Assembly (NCBI RefSeq): GCF_008327685.1
Contig: NZ_BDDE01000025.1
Coordinates: forward strand, 1 to 64,000
DNA: 64,000 nt
Reading direction: 5' to 3'
Origin: Actinomadura sp. K4S16
GTDB taxonomy: Bacteria > Actinomycetota > Actinomycetes > Streptosporangiales > Streptosporangiaceae
In this document: positions 1-8,233 of the stretch, in pieces
Numbering within the stretch: position 1 is the first letter of the stretch
How the letters are laid out: every line of letters begins with the position of its first letter
The notes under the pieces: model-generated
Seen by the model: the letters and a program-made list of their open reading frames with translations, nothing else
Told to the model about the DNA's origin: nothing
Databases searched by the model: none
Program-made: the position numbers and the translations under genes

Positions 1-585
1 TTGCAGCACAGCCAGTACGAGGCGACTGCGAGCGTGATCAGGATCTACCAGGGCCAGATCATCCCGCCCCCTCTCCAGACCGAGGACTACATGCGAGCGC
101 TCCTCGCGGAGAGTGACGCTGAGGACCTCGACCTGGCCGTCCAGTCACGGATGGCGCGGCAGGACGCCGTCATGTCCCGGCCGTCCCCTCCCTATGTTTG
201 GGTGTTGATGGACGAGGATGCGGTGACCTCCGAGATCGGAGGGCGCGATGTGATGTTGGCCCAGCTCAGACACCTGCTTGAACTTGGAGAACTTTCTCAC
301 GTGTCGGTCCGTCTCCTCCCCAAGTCGGCGGGTGCGCACATGGGGCTCGATGGCCCGTTCAGGCTCATCACCGTGAAGAATCGCCAGGTTGCCTACGTCG
401 GTGCTCGCAGAGGCGGTCGGTTGATCGAGGACGCGGCGGAGGTACAGGAACTCGCCGTAGATTACGAGCGAATCGGGTTCAAGGCCCTATCTGAGGAGGC
501 TTCCCGAGCCCGTGTCGCTGGATTGTTGGAGGTGGCGAGTGAAGACCGACTGGCGAAAGAGCTCCCGCAGCGGGGCGATCAATGA
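1..585 (+). CDS. XRE-family regulator, DUF5753 C-terminal part (5' end outside window)
   Basis: This is the C-terminal ligand-sensing part of a Scr1-type helix-turn-helix regulator. The N-terminal HTH lies before position 1, so the first codon here is not the real start. Identity comes from the DUF5753 signature IRIYQGQIIPPPLQTEDY near the beginning and GLDGPF further on. Both also occur in the complete paralogue at 27299-28114. A DUF397 gene follows, as usual for this family. The last 14 codons overlap that gene by 47 nt, whereas the paralogous pair overlaps by 4 nt. Aligning the two DNA segments suggests that one base is missing just before position 539, which shifts this protein into a longer tail. 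Target and ligand are unknown. Confidence 0.9.
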   Translation: MQHSQYEATASVIRIYQGQIIPPPLQTEDYMRALLAESDAEDLDLAVQSRMARQDAVMSRPSPPYVWVLMDEDAVTSEIGGRDVMLAQLRHLLELGELSHVSVRLLPKSAGAHMGLDGPFRLITVKNRQVAYVGARRGGRLIEDAAEVQELAVDYERIGFKALSEEASRARVAGLLEVASEDRLAKELPQRGDQ

Positions 586-733
586 TGAGGCATGTGTCGA
601 GGTGGCCGAGTTGATCCATGGCGTTGGCATCCGGGATTCCAAGGACCCTGAGGGTGGGCGGTTGACCGTGAGCGGCGATGCGTTCGGGAGTCTGCTTCGG
701 CGGATCAAGGACGGGGCTCTCGACCGGGCCTGA
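539..733 (+). CDS. DUF397 domain protein
   Basis: A 64-residue DUF397 protein, the usual small partner encoded just downstream of Scr1-type XRE regulators in actinomycetes; such pairs are thought to tune each other. The GTG at 539 is chosen because it matches the start of the paralogue at 28111. It places the conserved block WRKSSRSG at residue 5, followed by CVEVA and VGIRDSKDP. A longer reading from 512 is open but adds non-family residues. The product is about 85% identical by eye to the DUF397 protein at 28111-28305, and the DNA similarity continues about 30 nt past the stop codon, which points to a recent duplication. Confidence 0.88.
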   Translation: MKTDWRKSSRSGAINDEACVEVAELIHGVGIRDSKDPEGGRLTVSGDAFGSLLRRIKDGALDRA

Positions 734-861
734 CGGGCGTGCGGCCGGTCCTGGGACGGGGTGATCGGGGCCAGGCCGTGGTTCGGCGTAGGTGATGCCA
801 CCCGTTGGCGAGGAGGGCGGCGCGGAATGGTCGGTCACTCGCGGATCAGGGGGGCGAGGCG

Positions 862-1125
862 GTGTTCCCGCCGGAACTCGCCCCGCCCGTCTTCTACCTG
901 ATCCTGCTGACGTCCTTCGGTGCCGCCCTGCTCGTCGCCAGGATCACCAGCCGCTCCCTGTGGAGCGCTTGGCGACCTGCCCGAATGGGTGCCGGGGGAA
1001 GGGACGGAGCATTCGCCGCCCCCACCGCACCAGCGTCACGAACGCGGCCTCGCCGTTGCCGTCCCCGGCCCGCCTCCGGTGGCAGTGCGGCGATCTCGCC
1101 CGTCAGGCGAAGTCCTTGCGCTTGA
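862..1125 (+). CDS. possible small membrane protein
   Basis: A weak candidate of about 87 residues that begins GTG after a purine-rich GGGGGGCGAGG stretch. The only protein-like part is one hydrophobic segment near residues 8-28 (VFYLILLTSFGAALLVARI), followed by an arginine/proline-rich tail typical of noncoding high-GC frames. It overlaps the convergent RNA-ligase gene by 23 nt. It may be the remnant of a membrane gene or chance. The rest of 734-1102 holds nothing recognisable. Confidence 0.25.
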   Translation: MFPPELAPPVFYLILLTSFGAALLVARITSRSLWSAWRPARMGAGGRDGAFAAPTAPASRTRPRRCRPRPASGGSAAISPVRRSPCA

Positions 1126-1903
1126 TCTTGGCGCGGCGGCCGTCGGGATGGTGGAAGACGATCCCCTCGGCGAGGTGGCCCGGAGCGAACCTGCTGTCCA
1201 GCTTCGCGAGGTAGTCCCGCAGGCCGTCATAGCTGCGGGGCACGTCCTCGTAGGCCGGCGCCTCCAGGTTGAAGGGGACGCATCGGTGCTCTTCGAGCCC
1301 TAGCGGGTTGCCCTGGATGCGGGGGCCGAGCGCCTCGCAGGGATGCTCGCCGTCCGGCCACGCGGCGACGTCGGTGTTGCGGGCCGCCGCATGGATCCAT
1401 TTGTCCTCGCCTCCCTCCCCGGCGTCGACGTACCAGCCGTCCACGATCCCCTGCTGCTTCTGCTGCTTGCTCGGGTTGCGCCGCTTCTCCACCCGGACGA
1501 GCTGGCCTGAACGCACCGTGAGGCGGACGTTCGTGCCGTCGAGCTTCTCGGTGCCGGTCCCGGCCCCTTCGAGAACCCAGGCGCATTCGGGCTTGGGGCG
1601 GTCGACGACCTTGAACCGGTCATCGCGCTCGAAGAGCGTGGGGATCTTCTCCATGACGTCCCTTCCCTTCTCGACCTGCCCGAGTAGTTCCTCGTGGCTG
1701 ATGGCGCCACCGGCCAGCCCGCCGGCGAGGGCTCGGACGAGATCGGCGACGGAGACCCCGGCGTCGACGGCGACGTGCTTGAGCGCCTTCTTCTCCTCGG
1801 GGGAGACCCAGGCGACCAGCCGCGACCAGCCCTCCGGGGGCGTCCAACGCGCCAGGCGGTCCGGGTCCTTGCGCGGCCGTCCGCGCCCCTTGCCGGTACT
1901 CAC
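1103..1903 (-). CDS. RLIG1-like (DUF5565) RNA ligase with N-terminal RHH-like segment
   Basis: Predicted ATP-dependent RNA ligase of 266 residues. The nucleotidyltransferase signature is complete. Motif I is KLDG with nucleophile Lys120; motif IV is EGIVF (246-250); motif V is KIKRKDF (259-265). The segment IQGNPLGL (196-203) and the spacing to EGIVF resemble human RLIG1/C12orf29 and the bacterial DUF5565 family rather than T4 Rnl1 or DNA ligases. Residues 1-70 are an addition: a basic tail then a segment resembling ribbon-helix-helix proteins (AWVSPEEKKALKHVAVDAG). The GTG start has no Shine-Dalgarno sequence but sits about 7 nt below a good -10, so the transcript is probably leaderless. RNA repair or counter-defence (tRNA repair) is plausible. 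The substrate cannot be read from sequence. Confidence 0.82.
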   Translation of the reverse strand: MSTGKGRGRPRKDPDRLARWTPPEGWSRLVAWVSPEEKKALKHVAVDAGVSVADLVRALAGGLAGGAISHEELLGQVEKGRDVMEKIPTLFERDDRFKVVDRPKPECAWVLEGAGTGTEKLDGTNVRLTVRSGQLVRVEKRRNPSKQQKQQGIVDGWYVDAGEGGEDKWIHAAARNTDVAAWPDGEHPCEALGPRIQGNPLGLEEHRCVPFNLEAPAYEDVPRSYDGLRDYLAKLDSRFAPGHLAEGIVFHHPDGRRAKIKRKDFA

Positions 1904-1910
1904 GCGGAGG

Positions 1911-1940
1911 ACGGTAGATCAGATCAGCGACTTGTGTCAA
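1911..1940 (-). promoter_or_regulatory. predicted promoter of the RNA ligase gene, leaderless
   Basis: On the minus strand a consensus -35 box TTGACA (1940-1935) is followed after 18 nt by TACCGT (1916-1911), a TAnnnT-type actinobacterial -10. The expected start point coincides with the GTG start codon at 1903, and no ribosome binding site is present. Prediction only. Confidence 0.5.
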
Positions 1941-2187
1941 TTGGCAAAACAGAAAATGACCGGGGCTCGGTGGCGCTGCGGATGCCCGCCCGCCGAGGCC
2001 GGGGGCCGAGGTTCTTCCACTGGCCGCAGGAACCGCGGCGTCCAGCCAGGAGCGGCCGTCCGTACCCGGCGAGGACCGCTCTGCCGTGCGGTGGCCGGGG
2101 CGGCGGCCGTCCGGGCCCGGCGGTTCCTCGGGGCTCAGTGAGAGTAGATCTCCAGCGCCCACTTTCCGGCCGGTTCCACGCCTTTCA

Positions 2188-2637
2188 TCAGCTCGCCAGC
2201 GCCGCGTCGCCGGTGCCGCGCATGTCGCTCGCCTGCCACGCCGCCTCCGCCGGCAGCACAGCGATCTCGATCCTGCTCGTCCGGTCTTCGACAGTCTGGT
2301 CCCAGACGACGCCCGTGTACTCGGCGCTCTCGCACTCGGCGGATTTGCTCCGCCCGCCGATCCGGCCGACCGCCACCGCCGCGCCGTCCACGCACGTCAC
2401 CCGCATCCGCGTGGACCTCCCCGCCCCCTTGAGCGACGCCGTCCGGGCGCGGCCGTCGGCGGTTCCGGACACCTGCGCCAGCCGCTTCGGCCCCGCCACC
2501 GGGAGCTGCTCCGGCTGCGACGGCGGACGCGTCACCATGGCGCAGGTGCTGGAGTCGCACCGGCCGCCGTACACCCCGAAGCTCCAGTCGCCCGGCGTCG
2601 GTCCGTGACCGCTCAGATACCGGTCGATGCCGTTCAT
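2188..2637 (-). CDS. hypothetical protein downstream of the SigE locus
   Basis: An open frame of 149 residues from an internal ATG at 2637; family not recognised. It is rich in Cys, Gly and Thr/Ser with alternating beta-like segments near the C-terminus (RVTCVDG, EIAVLPAE) and has no membrane helix. The natural start may be GTG 2708, which has an excellent AGGGAGGAG ribosome binding site (2711-2720) and reads MPITFEVVAVR before hitting a stop at 2673. Inserting one base there would join that beginning to this frame. The gene therefore probably carries a single-base frameshift, or the sequence has an error. Its position directly after a sigma factor suggests a sigma-associated role, but this is inference. 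Confidence 0.5.
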   Translation of the reverse strand: MNGIDRYLSGHGPTPGDWSFGVYGGRCDSSTCAMVTRPPSQPEQLPVAGPKRLAQVSGTADGRARTASLKGAGRSTRMRVTCVDGAAVAVGRIGGRSKSAECESAEYTGVVWDQTVEDRTSRIEIAVLPAEAAWQASDMRGTGDAALAS

Positions 2638-2708
2638 CGATCCGAACGTGTCCGAGCCCTGGCCGCCGCCCTTCAACGGACGGCCACGACCTCGAAGGTG
2701 ATGGGCAC

Positions 2709-3179
2709 ATTCTCCTCCCTGTCGTGCGGCGGCCAGGGCGCCCGGATCGATCCGGAGTTTGGCGAGGGCCTTGCTGGTCTGGCTCTTCACGGTCCCGACC
2801 GAGCAGTCGAGCACCTCGGCGACCTGCGGTTCCGGCAGATCCTCGAAGAAGCGCAGCACCAGCGTGGTGCGCTGCCGGTGCGGAAGCCGGCCGAGCGCCG
2901 CCACAGGACCGCCTTGTCCTTGGCGGCGCCGATGCGGTCCGCCCGGTCGCGGCGGACCGGCGGCCGGTTCGTGGGCCGCTCGCGGCGCCAGTGCCGCCTG
3001 GCCCACGACGCGTGCGTGTTGACGATGATCCGGTAGACGTACGGATCGAGGTGGTCCCCGATCCGCTGCCACGCCGACCACGCCTTGACCAGCGCCGTCT
3101 GCAACAGGCCCTCCGCCTGCGTCCAGTCGCGGCACAGCAGATGGGCCGTTCTGAGCAGGCGCGGCGGCCGCTCCGTCAC
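2709..3179 (-). pseudogene. SigE-family RNA polymerase sigma factor, frame-disrupted
   Basis: Region 2 is read from GTG 3179 (LLRTAHLLCRDW, then AWSAWQRIGDHLDPYVYRII) and region 4 is in a different frame (LPHRQRTTLVLRFFEDL, then AEVLDCSVGTVKSQ). The switch occurs at 2900/2901: restoring one G to give TGG-GCG-GCG joins ...KAVLW to AALGRLPHRQ, the normal family sequence. Together the parts give about 157 residues, close to the usual length of about 165-175. As given, the sigma factor cannot be made as one chain unless ribosomes shift frame. This is either recent inactivation or a base-calling/assembly error in a GC-rich run. It lies downstream of the lipase gene on the same strand. Confidence 0.75.
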
Positions 3180-3263
3180 GTACGCCGCGTACTCCGGGCA
3201 CTCCCACGCCCGATGCTGCCGGTTCGGCCTCGCTCGGCCTGACTGTTCCGGAGCCGGAGGAGG

Positions 3264-4466
3264 TCAGCCGAACAGGCGTTGCGCGTAGGCGAGGTCGCGT
3301 GGGAAGGAGGCGGCCAGGATGCCACCGTGGTCGACGCCTCGGTACGGGCGGAAGTCGGGGTCGGCCCCGCGCAGTTTGAGGTCGGCGACGAGTTTCGCGG
3401 TCAGCGCGATCGGCACGGTGGTGTCGTTGGTCCCGTGTGCGATGAGCAGCGGCCGGTCGTAGCCCTTGAGCGGGACGTCCATCACCTGGTGCGCGGTCCT
3501 GGAGAAGTCCCCAGTGCTCAGGGGCTTGCGGAACATGCTGCGCACCGCGATCCCCTTCGTAGCTTGCGCCAGGTCCGCCGAGCACAGCCGTTCGGCGTCG
3601 GCGATGACGCTCCGGCCGCGCGAGGTGAGGTATCCGTCCAGGTCGAAGTCGGGACGGGCCGCCTTGAGGCCCGCCAGTATCACGGCGATGTGGGCCACGG
3701 TGCCGGGGATCGGGACGTCCGGCGTGGCGGGTCCCAGAGCGGTCGCGGGCTCGACGAAGTTGGACGGCGGCGCGAGCGCGATCGTGCCACGGAAGTCCAG
3801 TTCGGGGGCGAACCGGGTGGCGTTGGCCGCGGTGAAGAGGGCGGCATGACCGCCCTCGGAGTGCCCCACGGCGATCCAGCGCCGCCCGAGGGACCGGTTT
3901 GCCGAGCGCGCGGCGCGGACCATGTCGACCGCGTTGTGGGCTTCGGTGCGGCCGTCGAGTTCGGGCTGCACGGGCGGGCTGCCCATCGCGGCGTAATCCG
4001 TCGCCACCACCGCGTAGCCGTGCTGGAGCCACTGCGCCAGGAAAGCGGTGTCGCCCTTCTTGCCTCCGGCGATCGAGGGGGCGCAGTCGGGGGCCAGTCC
4101 TACCGTGGCGTGATGCCAGGAGATCACCGGCCAGCCTCCGCGCGGCGCCCGGTGGCCCGACGGCAGGAACACCCTCCCGCCCGTCACCACGGGTTTGCCG
4201 TCCGACCCGGTGGACCAGTAGGTGAGGCGTTCCGCCATGCCCGCGCCTGACGGCCGCTGCTCCTGCGGCAGCGGCTCGACCTTGACGACGCGGCCCGGTG
4301 CGGTGCTGTCGGCCCGGGCGGCGGCGACCGTGGCGCGGGGCCGGGCACTGGACGCATCGGTCAAGGCCGCCGAGCCGCCGATGGCCACAGCCGCGATGGC
4401 CGCCAGGCTGAAGGCGAACCGGCCCAAGGGCGAGGGGAATCTTGCGGGACGTCGGGAAGACGGCAT
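3264..4466 (-). CDS. secreted lipase-like alpha/beta hydrolase
   Basis: A 400-residue serine hydrolase of the secretory-lipase (LIP)/prolyl-peptidase-like alpha/beta fold, probably exported. Residues 1-45 give a basic N-region, a hydrophobic core and an Ala-rich cleavage area. The nucleophile elbow is GHSEGG, the acid is probably Asp in HGTNDTTVP, and the histidine lies in VDHGG near the C-terminus, so the triad is complete. The ATG at 4466 is preferred over the upstream in-frame start because AAGGAG sits 9-10 nt before it. Esters of fatty acids are the likely substrates, but specificity is not visible. Confidence 0.85.
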   Translation of the reverse strand: MPSSRRPARFPSPLGRFAFSLAAIAAVAIGGSAALTDASSARPRATVAAARADSTAPGRVVKVEPLPQEQRPSGAGMAERLTYWSTGSDGKPVVTGGRVFLPSGHRAPRGGWPVISWHHATVGLAPDCAPSIAGGKKGDTAFLAQWLQHGYAVVATDYAAMGSPPVQPELDGRTEAHNAVDMVRAARSANRSLGRRWIAVGHSEGGHAALFTAANATRFAPELDFRGTIALAPPSNFVEPATALGPATPDVPIPGTVAHIAVILAGLKAARPDFDLDGYLTSRGRSVIADAERLCSADLAQATKGIAVRSMFRKPLSTGDFSRTAHQVMDVPLKGYDRPLLIAHGTNDTTVPIALTAKLVADLKLRGADPDFRPYRGVDHGGILAASFPRDLAYAQRLFG

Positions 4467-5131
4467 GGTGACATCACTCCTTGGAGGGTTGGGCACATCC
4501 CGGTGCCCTTCGCGAGACCGGGACGGGAAGAAAGGTCGGCCGCGCGTGCGCGGGGCGGCAGGCGGCGGCGAGGGCGCCGTGGACGGCGCCGATCGGTTTC
4601 CGGACGAGTGCGGCTGGGGCGGGATCGCCGGGTGCCGTTGTCGGGGCGACGCGGCGTCCCGACCGCTCGGCGCCCTGGTAGACGACGCTCATCACCCCGG
4701 CCGCCCGTCCGGGGCGAGCCGCAGCCCCTGTGAGGACATGGGTTCCACACCAGACGGCAGGGGGACGTCCCGCTCCGCCTCGATCGGCTCGGAAGGCGGC
4801 GGAGCCGGGACTCGCCCTCATCGGAGGCGAGGGTGCCGGGATGCGTGCCGCCGGTGAGGCTGACCATCGGGAGGGTTCCGCAGGTCGCGGCTGCGGCGCC
4901 GGCCATGCCGTAGGCCGTGTGCCGGATGGGGCCGGACCGTCGTCGTCTCATGAGGCACGCAGTTCAGCAGCCCGTGATGTGGTCCACTTCGGAACCGCGT
5001 GTGAGGACGATAGGAACCCCGCGCCTCCTGGGAACCGGGTCAGGCGGACCGATGAGACCGCCTGCCTCTGAGAACAGCGGACTCCCGCCTCGGAGCGGTG
5101 GTTGAGGCCGTCGCGGCCGTGTGCGCTCGGC
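4467..5131. other. 665-bp noncoding stretch
   Basis: Several frames are open because of the base composition, but none shows family motifs, a convincing start or typical third-position bias. It separates the lipase gene from the converging DUF6196 gene. I see no repeat or RNA gene. Confidence 0.5.
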
Positions 5132-5566
5132 TCAGCCGGTACGCAGCGCCCGGATGGCCGCGGTGGCGTCGTCCAGCAGGTCGATGGGGCAGCCCCAGTA
5201 GTCGTAGATGCCGCCGCGGTCGCGGTTGCTCCCGCATATGACGAAGACCCCGGTGCCCAGCTCGGTCTTCAGGCGGGTGGCCAGCCAGCCGACGAAGCCG
5301 CTGTTGTCCAGGTCGGCCGGGAAGTGGAAGGAGAAGATCCCGAACCGTTCGACATCCCGGTGCTCCCGGGTGAGCGGGACCAGCCGGCTCCAGCTCTCGC
5401 CGTCCCGGACCACCGCCAGTGTGTCGCCGTCGAGTGGCGGTGGCCGGTCGGCGGGGGACTCCTCGAAGCACCAGACACCGTCGTGCACGACGAGGTCGGC
5501 CATGGCGATCACATGGCGCAGACGTTCCTCCGTCTGCTGCGGAGTCTCCACGCTGACACTGACCAT
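5132..5566 (-). CDS. DUF6196 family protein
   Basis: A 144-residue cytoplasmic protein that matches my recollection of DUF6196: it begins MVSVSVETPQQTEER, continues with a VVHDGVWCFEE motif and ends with a conserved aromatic/glycine segment (GGIYDYWGCPIDLLDD). Function is unknown in the family. The ATG at 5566 is chosen over the longer reading because AGGAGA lies 7-8 nt upstream. It is divergent from the ATPase gene at 5790, sharing an upstream region of about 220 bp. No membrane segment or catalytic motif is visible. Confidence 0.75.
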   Translation of the reverse strand: MVSVSVETPQQTEERLRHVIAMADLVVHDGVWCFEESPADRPPPLDGDTLAVVRDGESWSRLVPLTREHRDVERFGIFSFHFPADLDNSGFVGWLATRLKTELGTGVFVICGSNRDRGGIYDYWGCPIDLLDDATAAIRALRTG

Positions 5567-5789
5567 GACGAGGTCTCCTGGTTCTTTGCGGCTGGAATCG
5601 GCCCCAGAGAGCCGAGTGGGCGCACCATGCCGGGCATGGCGCCCCGGCACCTTGACGATCACCCCAACACCGACGTCGGCTCGTTGATTTCTGCTGGAGA
5701 GTGACCGGCGTGCCCCGTTAGGGTCGGAACTTGCTGCCGTCCAGCGCCGGGCCGGCGGGAACGATTACCAGGACTCACGGGAGACCCCC

Positions 5790-6980
5790 ATGCCCCTCGA
5801 ACCCCGGTTCCGGCGGGTGGCCGCTCTGCACCGGCCGTTCGTGGACAGGGAGTCGGTGATGGCCGCGTTCGCCGAGGCATTGGGAGCCCGACGCGACGCA
5901 CCGTGCGTCTTCAACGTGGTCGGGGTGGGCGGCATCGGCAAGTCGCGCCTCCTCCAGGAACTCAAGCAGCGCAGCGCCGAGACGCACCGGACCGCCACGC
6001 TCGACCTCCAGGTCCCCGCGATGCGCCAGCAGGAGGACGCCCTCGCCGTCCTGCGCGTCGAGCTCGGCTGCCAGGGTGTGCGGTTCGACCGCTTCGACAT
6101 CGCCTACGCCGTCCTCTGGCAGCGGCTCCACCCGCACCTGCGGCTCTCGCCCAAGGAACTCCCGTTCGTGGACGAGAGCGAAGCCCTCTCCCAGATCCTC
6201 GACGGCGCGGCCGGCGTCCCGGTGTTCGGCACCGGTGTGGGCCTGCTGCGCCTGCTCGGCAAGGCCACGAGCGGGATGCGGCAGCGGCACCGCGTCAAGA
6301 CCGACGACACCCTCAGCCAGCTCGACGACCTCACCAACGCCGAACTCGCCGACGCCGTCACCTACCTGTTCGCCGAAGACCTGCGGGACGGCGCCGACCG
6401 TCCCTACCTCGTCTTCGTCGATGCCTACGAGGCGCTCGTCCCCGCCCCGGCGCGATCGGGGCACGCCATGGCCCAGGACGTCTGGCTCCGCGACCTGATC
6501 GCCCAGCTCGACAGGGGAGTGGTCGTCGTGGCCAGCCGCGAACCCCTCGCCTGGGCGGCGCACGACCCCGGCTGGACCGACGTGATCCGCCACCAGCGCG
6601 TGGACGGCCTGCCGATGGAGGCCCGGCTGGAACTCCTCGCGGACGGCGGCATCACCGACCACACCGCACGCCAGGCGATCGCGACGGGCTACCTGCCGGA
6701 GGAGCAGGACGCGCTCGTCACGCGCTGGCAGGCCGCCATGCTGCCTGCCCACACCGCAGGCTGGCGGCAGGACCTCGACGCGTATCTAGCCCACGAACGC
6801 ATCAAGTCGGCGATCGTCGACTCCGTCCGCTACTCCCAACTCTTCGCGAAGGGCGGCCCCTACCCCTACCCGGAGCCCGAGCTCGTCGCCTCCCTGACGG
6901 CCAAACTCAACGCCGCCCGCCCCTACTGGCAAATCCCCACCCCCCTCGACCCCCGAACCGTGGAAACCGCCCTCCGGTAA
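5790..6980 (+). CDS. truncated STAND/AAA-type ATPase
   Basis: A 396-residue P-loop protein. Walker A is GVGGIGKS (45-52), Walker B is YLVFVDAYE (206-214), and VVVASREPL around residue 245 fits a sensor-1 strand. Related STAND proteins normally run past 700 residues, with helical or TPR sensor repeats after the ATPase. Here homology stops near residue 290 (LLADGGITDHTARQAIA), followed by about 100 residues of a different character that resemble the end of a phosphotransferase-type protein (PYPYPEPELV). It may be an in-frame fusion left by a deletion. GGGAGA precedes the ATG with good spacing. Whether it can still oligomerise or signal is unknown. Confidence 0.7.
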   Translation: MPLEPRFRRVAALHRPFVDRESVMAAFAEALGARRDAPCVFNVVGVGGIGKSRLLQELKQRSAETHRTATLDLQVPAMRQQEDALAVLRVELGCQGVRFDRFDIAYAVLWQRLHPHLRLSPKELPFVDESEALSQILDGAAGVPVFGTGVGLLRLLGKATSGMRQRHRVKTDDTLSQLDDLTNAELADAVTYLFAEDLRDGADRPYLVFVDAYEALVPAPARSGHAMAQDVWLRDLIAQLDRGVVVVASREPLAWAAHDPGWTDVIRHQRVDGLPMEARLELLADGGITDHTARQAIATGYLPEEQDALVTRWQAAMLPAHTAGWRQDLDAYLAHERIKSAIVDSVRYSQLFAKGGPYPYPEPELVASLTAKLNAARPYWQIPTPLDPRTVETALR

Positions 6981-7007
6981 CCCACCGCACAGCGCGAGCC
7001 GGGGTCG

Positions 7008-8195
7008 TCAGGCCTCTGGTGGGCGGCGCTGCCAGACCACCGCCATGCCCGCCTTGGGCAGGATCCAGTCGTCCACGCTGACGCTGATCACGCGCGTGCG
7101 GTCCAGTCCGGGTGCGTAACTGATCGAGGCGGGACGGGTGGCGCCGAAGTAGTCGAGCGCGCGGATCCGCTCGATGTCGGGGACGGCGACGCTGATCGAG
7201 TAGGTGGCGCCGAAGGTCGGCTTCGGGACCTCGAAACTCAGGAGGTTGCCGTTGGCGAGCACCTTGGCGCTGAACGAGTACTGGACAAGGATGTTCTGGC
7301 CGTCCTCGAAGTCCTCGGTGGGGATGTGCCCGACGTACTCGCGTTCGACGTCGCTGCGGGTGAAGGAGACTGGTCGTCCGCCGAACGTGGCGTCGATGAA
7401 GTTGAACCCGGCGCTCCAGTCGTCGTCGAACTCCCCGGTCGAGGGAAGGCGCCAGACCGCGCCCATATCCTGCGCCCTCAACGCTACGTCGTATTCGTCC
7501 TTCCACCTGGCTACACGGAAGGCGAAGCGGGTCCTGCGCACGTTGGTCGTGTAGTAGGCGAACTGAAAGAAAACCTCGTAGTAGTCGTGCTCCCGGCCGC
7601 CGGCGCCGACGGGGTCGAGCTCCAGGATCTCGGCGCGGACGACCAGCCCGCGCCATATCTCCTCGGACTCGAAGACGCCGGTCCGCAGCTTCCTGGAGAT
7701 CACCCGTCCCAGTTCGGGGTTCCCGGAGCGCAGCCGCGAGGCGGTCTCGATCACGTGGTCGAGCTCCTCGGGGGACAGACGCAGCGTCTCCACGTTCTCG
7801 CTCGCCGCCAGGGACCGGGCGACCGCCAGCTTCACCTCCTCCTGCCGCTCGTCCAGCACCGTGCGCACGTGCTCGACGAACCTGTCTTCGGCGATCTGGT
7901 TCAGCAGCACCTGGAACAGCGTCAGCGTGATGCCCACCTGGAAGATCGCGACGCCGACGTCGGCGATGCGCAACTTGGTCCACAGGTCGTTCCGGTCGCT
8001 GCCGACCACCAGGTGGTCGCCGCGGATCGCGACCTCGGTGGCGCTGTCGGGCGCGAGCAGGATGAGAAGGAAGCCCACCGTCGTGGCGAGTAGCCCGAGC
8101 AGCAGGCCGCGGCTGCGATAGAGATCGCCCAGTGCGTTGACCAGGTTTCTGCTCGCCGTATCCCGGTGCTCGCGGGTCTCGCTTTCGGCGGTCAT
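7008..8195 (-). CDS. membrane protein with two N-terminal helices, last gene of the radical SAM operon
   Basis: A 395-residue protein not assigned to a named family. Two hydrophobic helices (about 30-48 and 78-98) form an N-terminal hairpin, followed by a helical linker (about 100-190) rich in Glu/Arg and a long beta-rich domain to the C-terminus (for example NILVQYSFSAKVLANGN). This layout resembles membrane-anchored effector or sensor proteins. The ATG at 8195 has AAGGAG 9 nt upstream; a longer frame to 9128 is a shadow of the peptidase gene. It starts 38 nt after the metallopeptidase stop codon in the same direction, so it is probably the last cistron of the operon that begins at 11100. 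Confidence 0.72.
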   Translation of the reverse strand: MTAESETREHRDTASRNLVNALGDLYRSRGLLLGLLATTVGFLLILLAPDSATEVAIRGDHLVVGSDRNDLWTKLRIADVGVAIFQVGITLTLFQVLLNQIAEDRFVEHVRTVLDERQEEVKLAVARSLAASENVETLRLSPEELDHVIETASRLRSGNPELGRVISRKLRTGVFESEEIWRGLVVRAEILELDPVGAGGREHDYYEVFFQFAYYTTNVRRTRFAFRVARWKDEYDVALRAQDMGAVWRLPSTGEFDDDWSAGFNFIDATFGGRPVSFTRSDVEREYVGHIPTEDFEDGQNILVQYSFSAKVLANGNLLSFEVPKPTFGATYSISVAVPDIERIRALDYFGATRPASISYAPGLDRTRVISVSVDDWILPKAGMAVVWQRRPPEA

Positions 8196-8233
8196 GGGGT
8201 TCGCTCCTTGCTCGGATTCGCAGGCGGGCGGGG

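Noticed and set aside
5790..6980. Complete NLR-like STAND defence gene
   Set aside because: Lacks the sensor repeats and ends in an unrelated tail, so called truncated.
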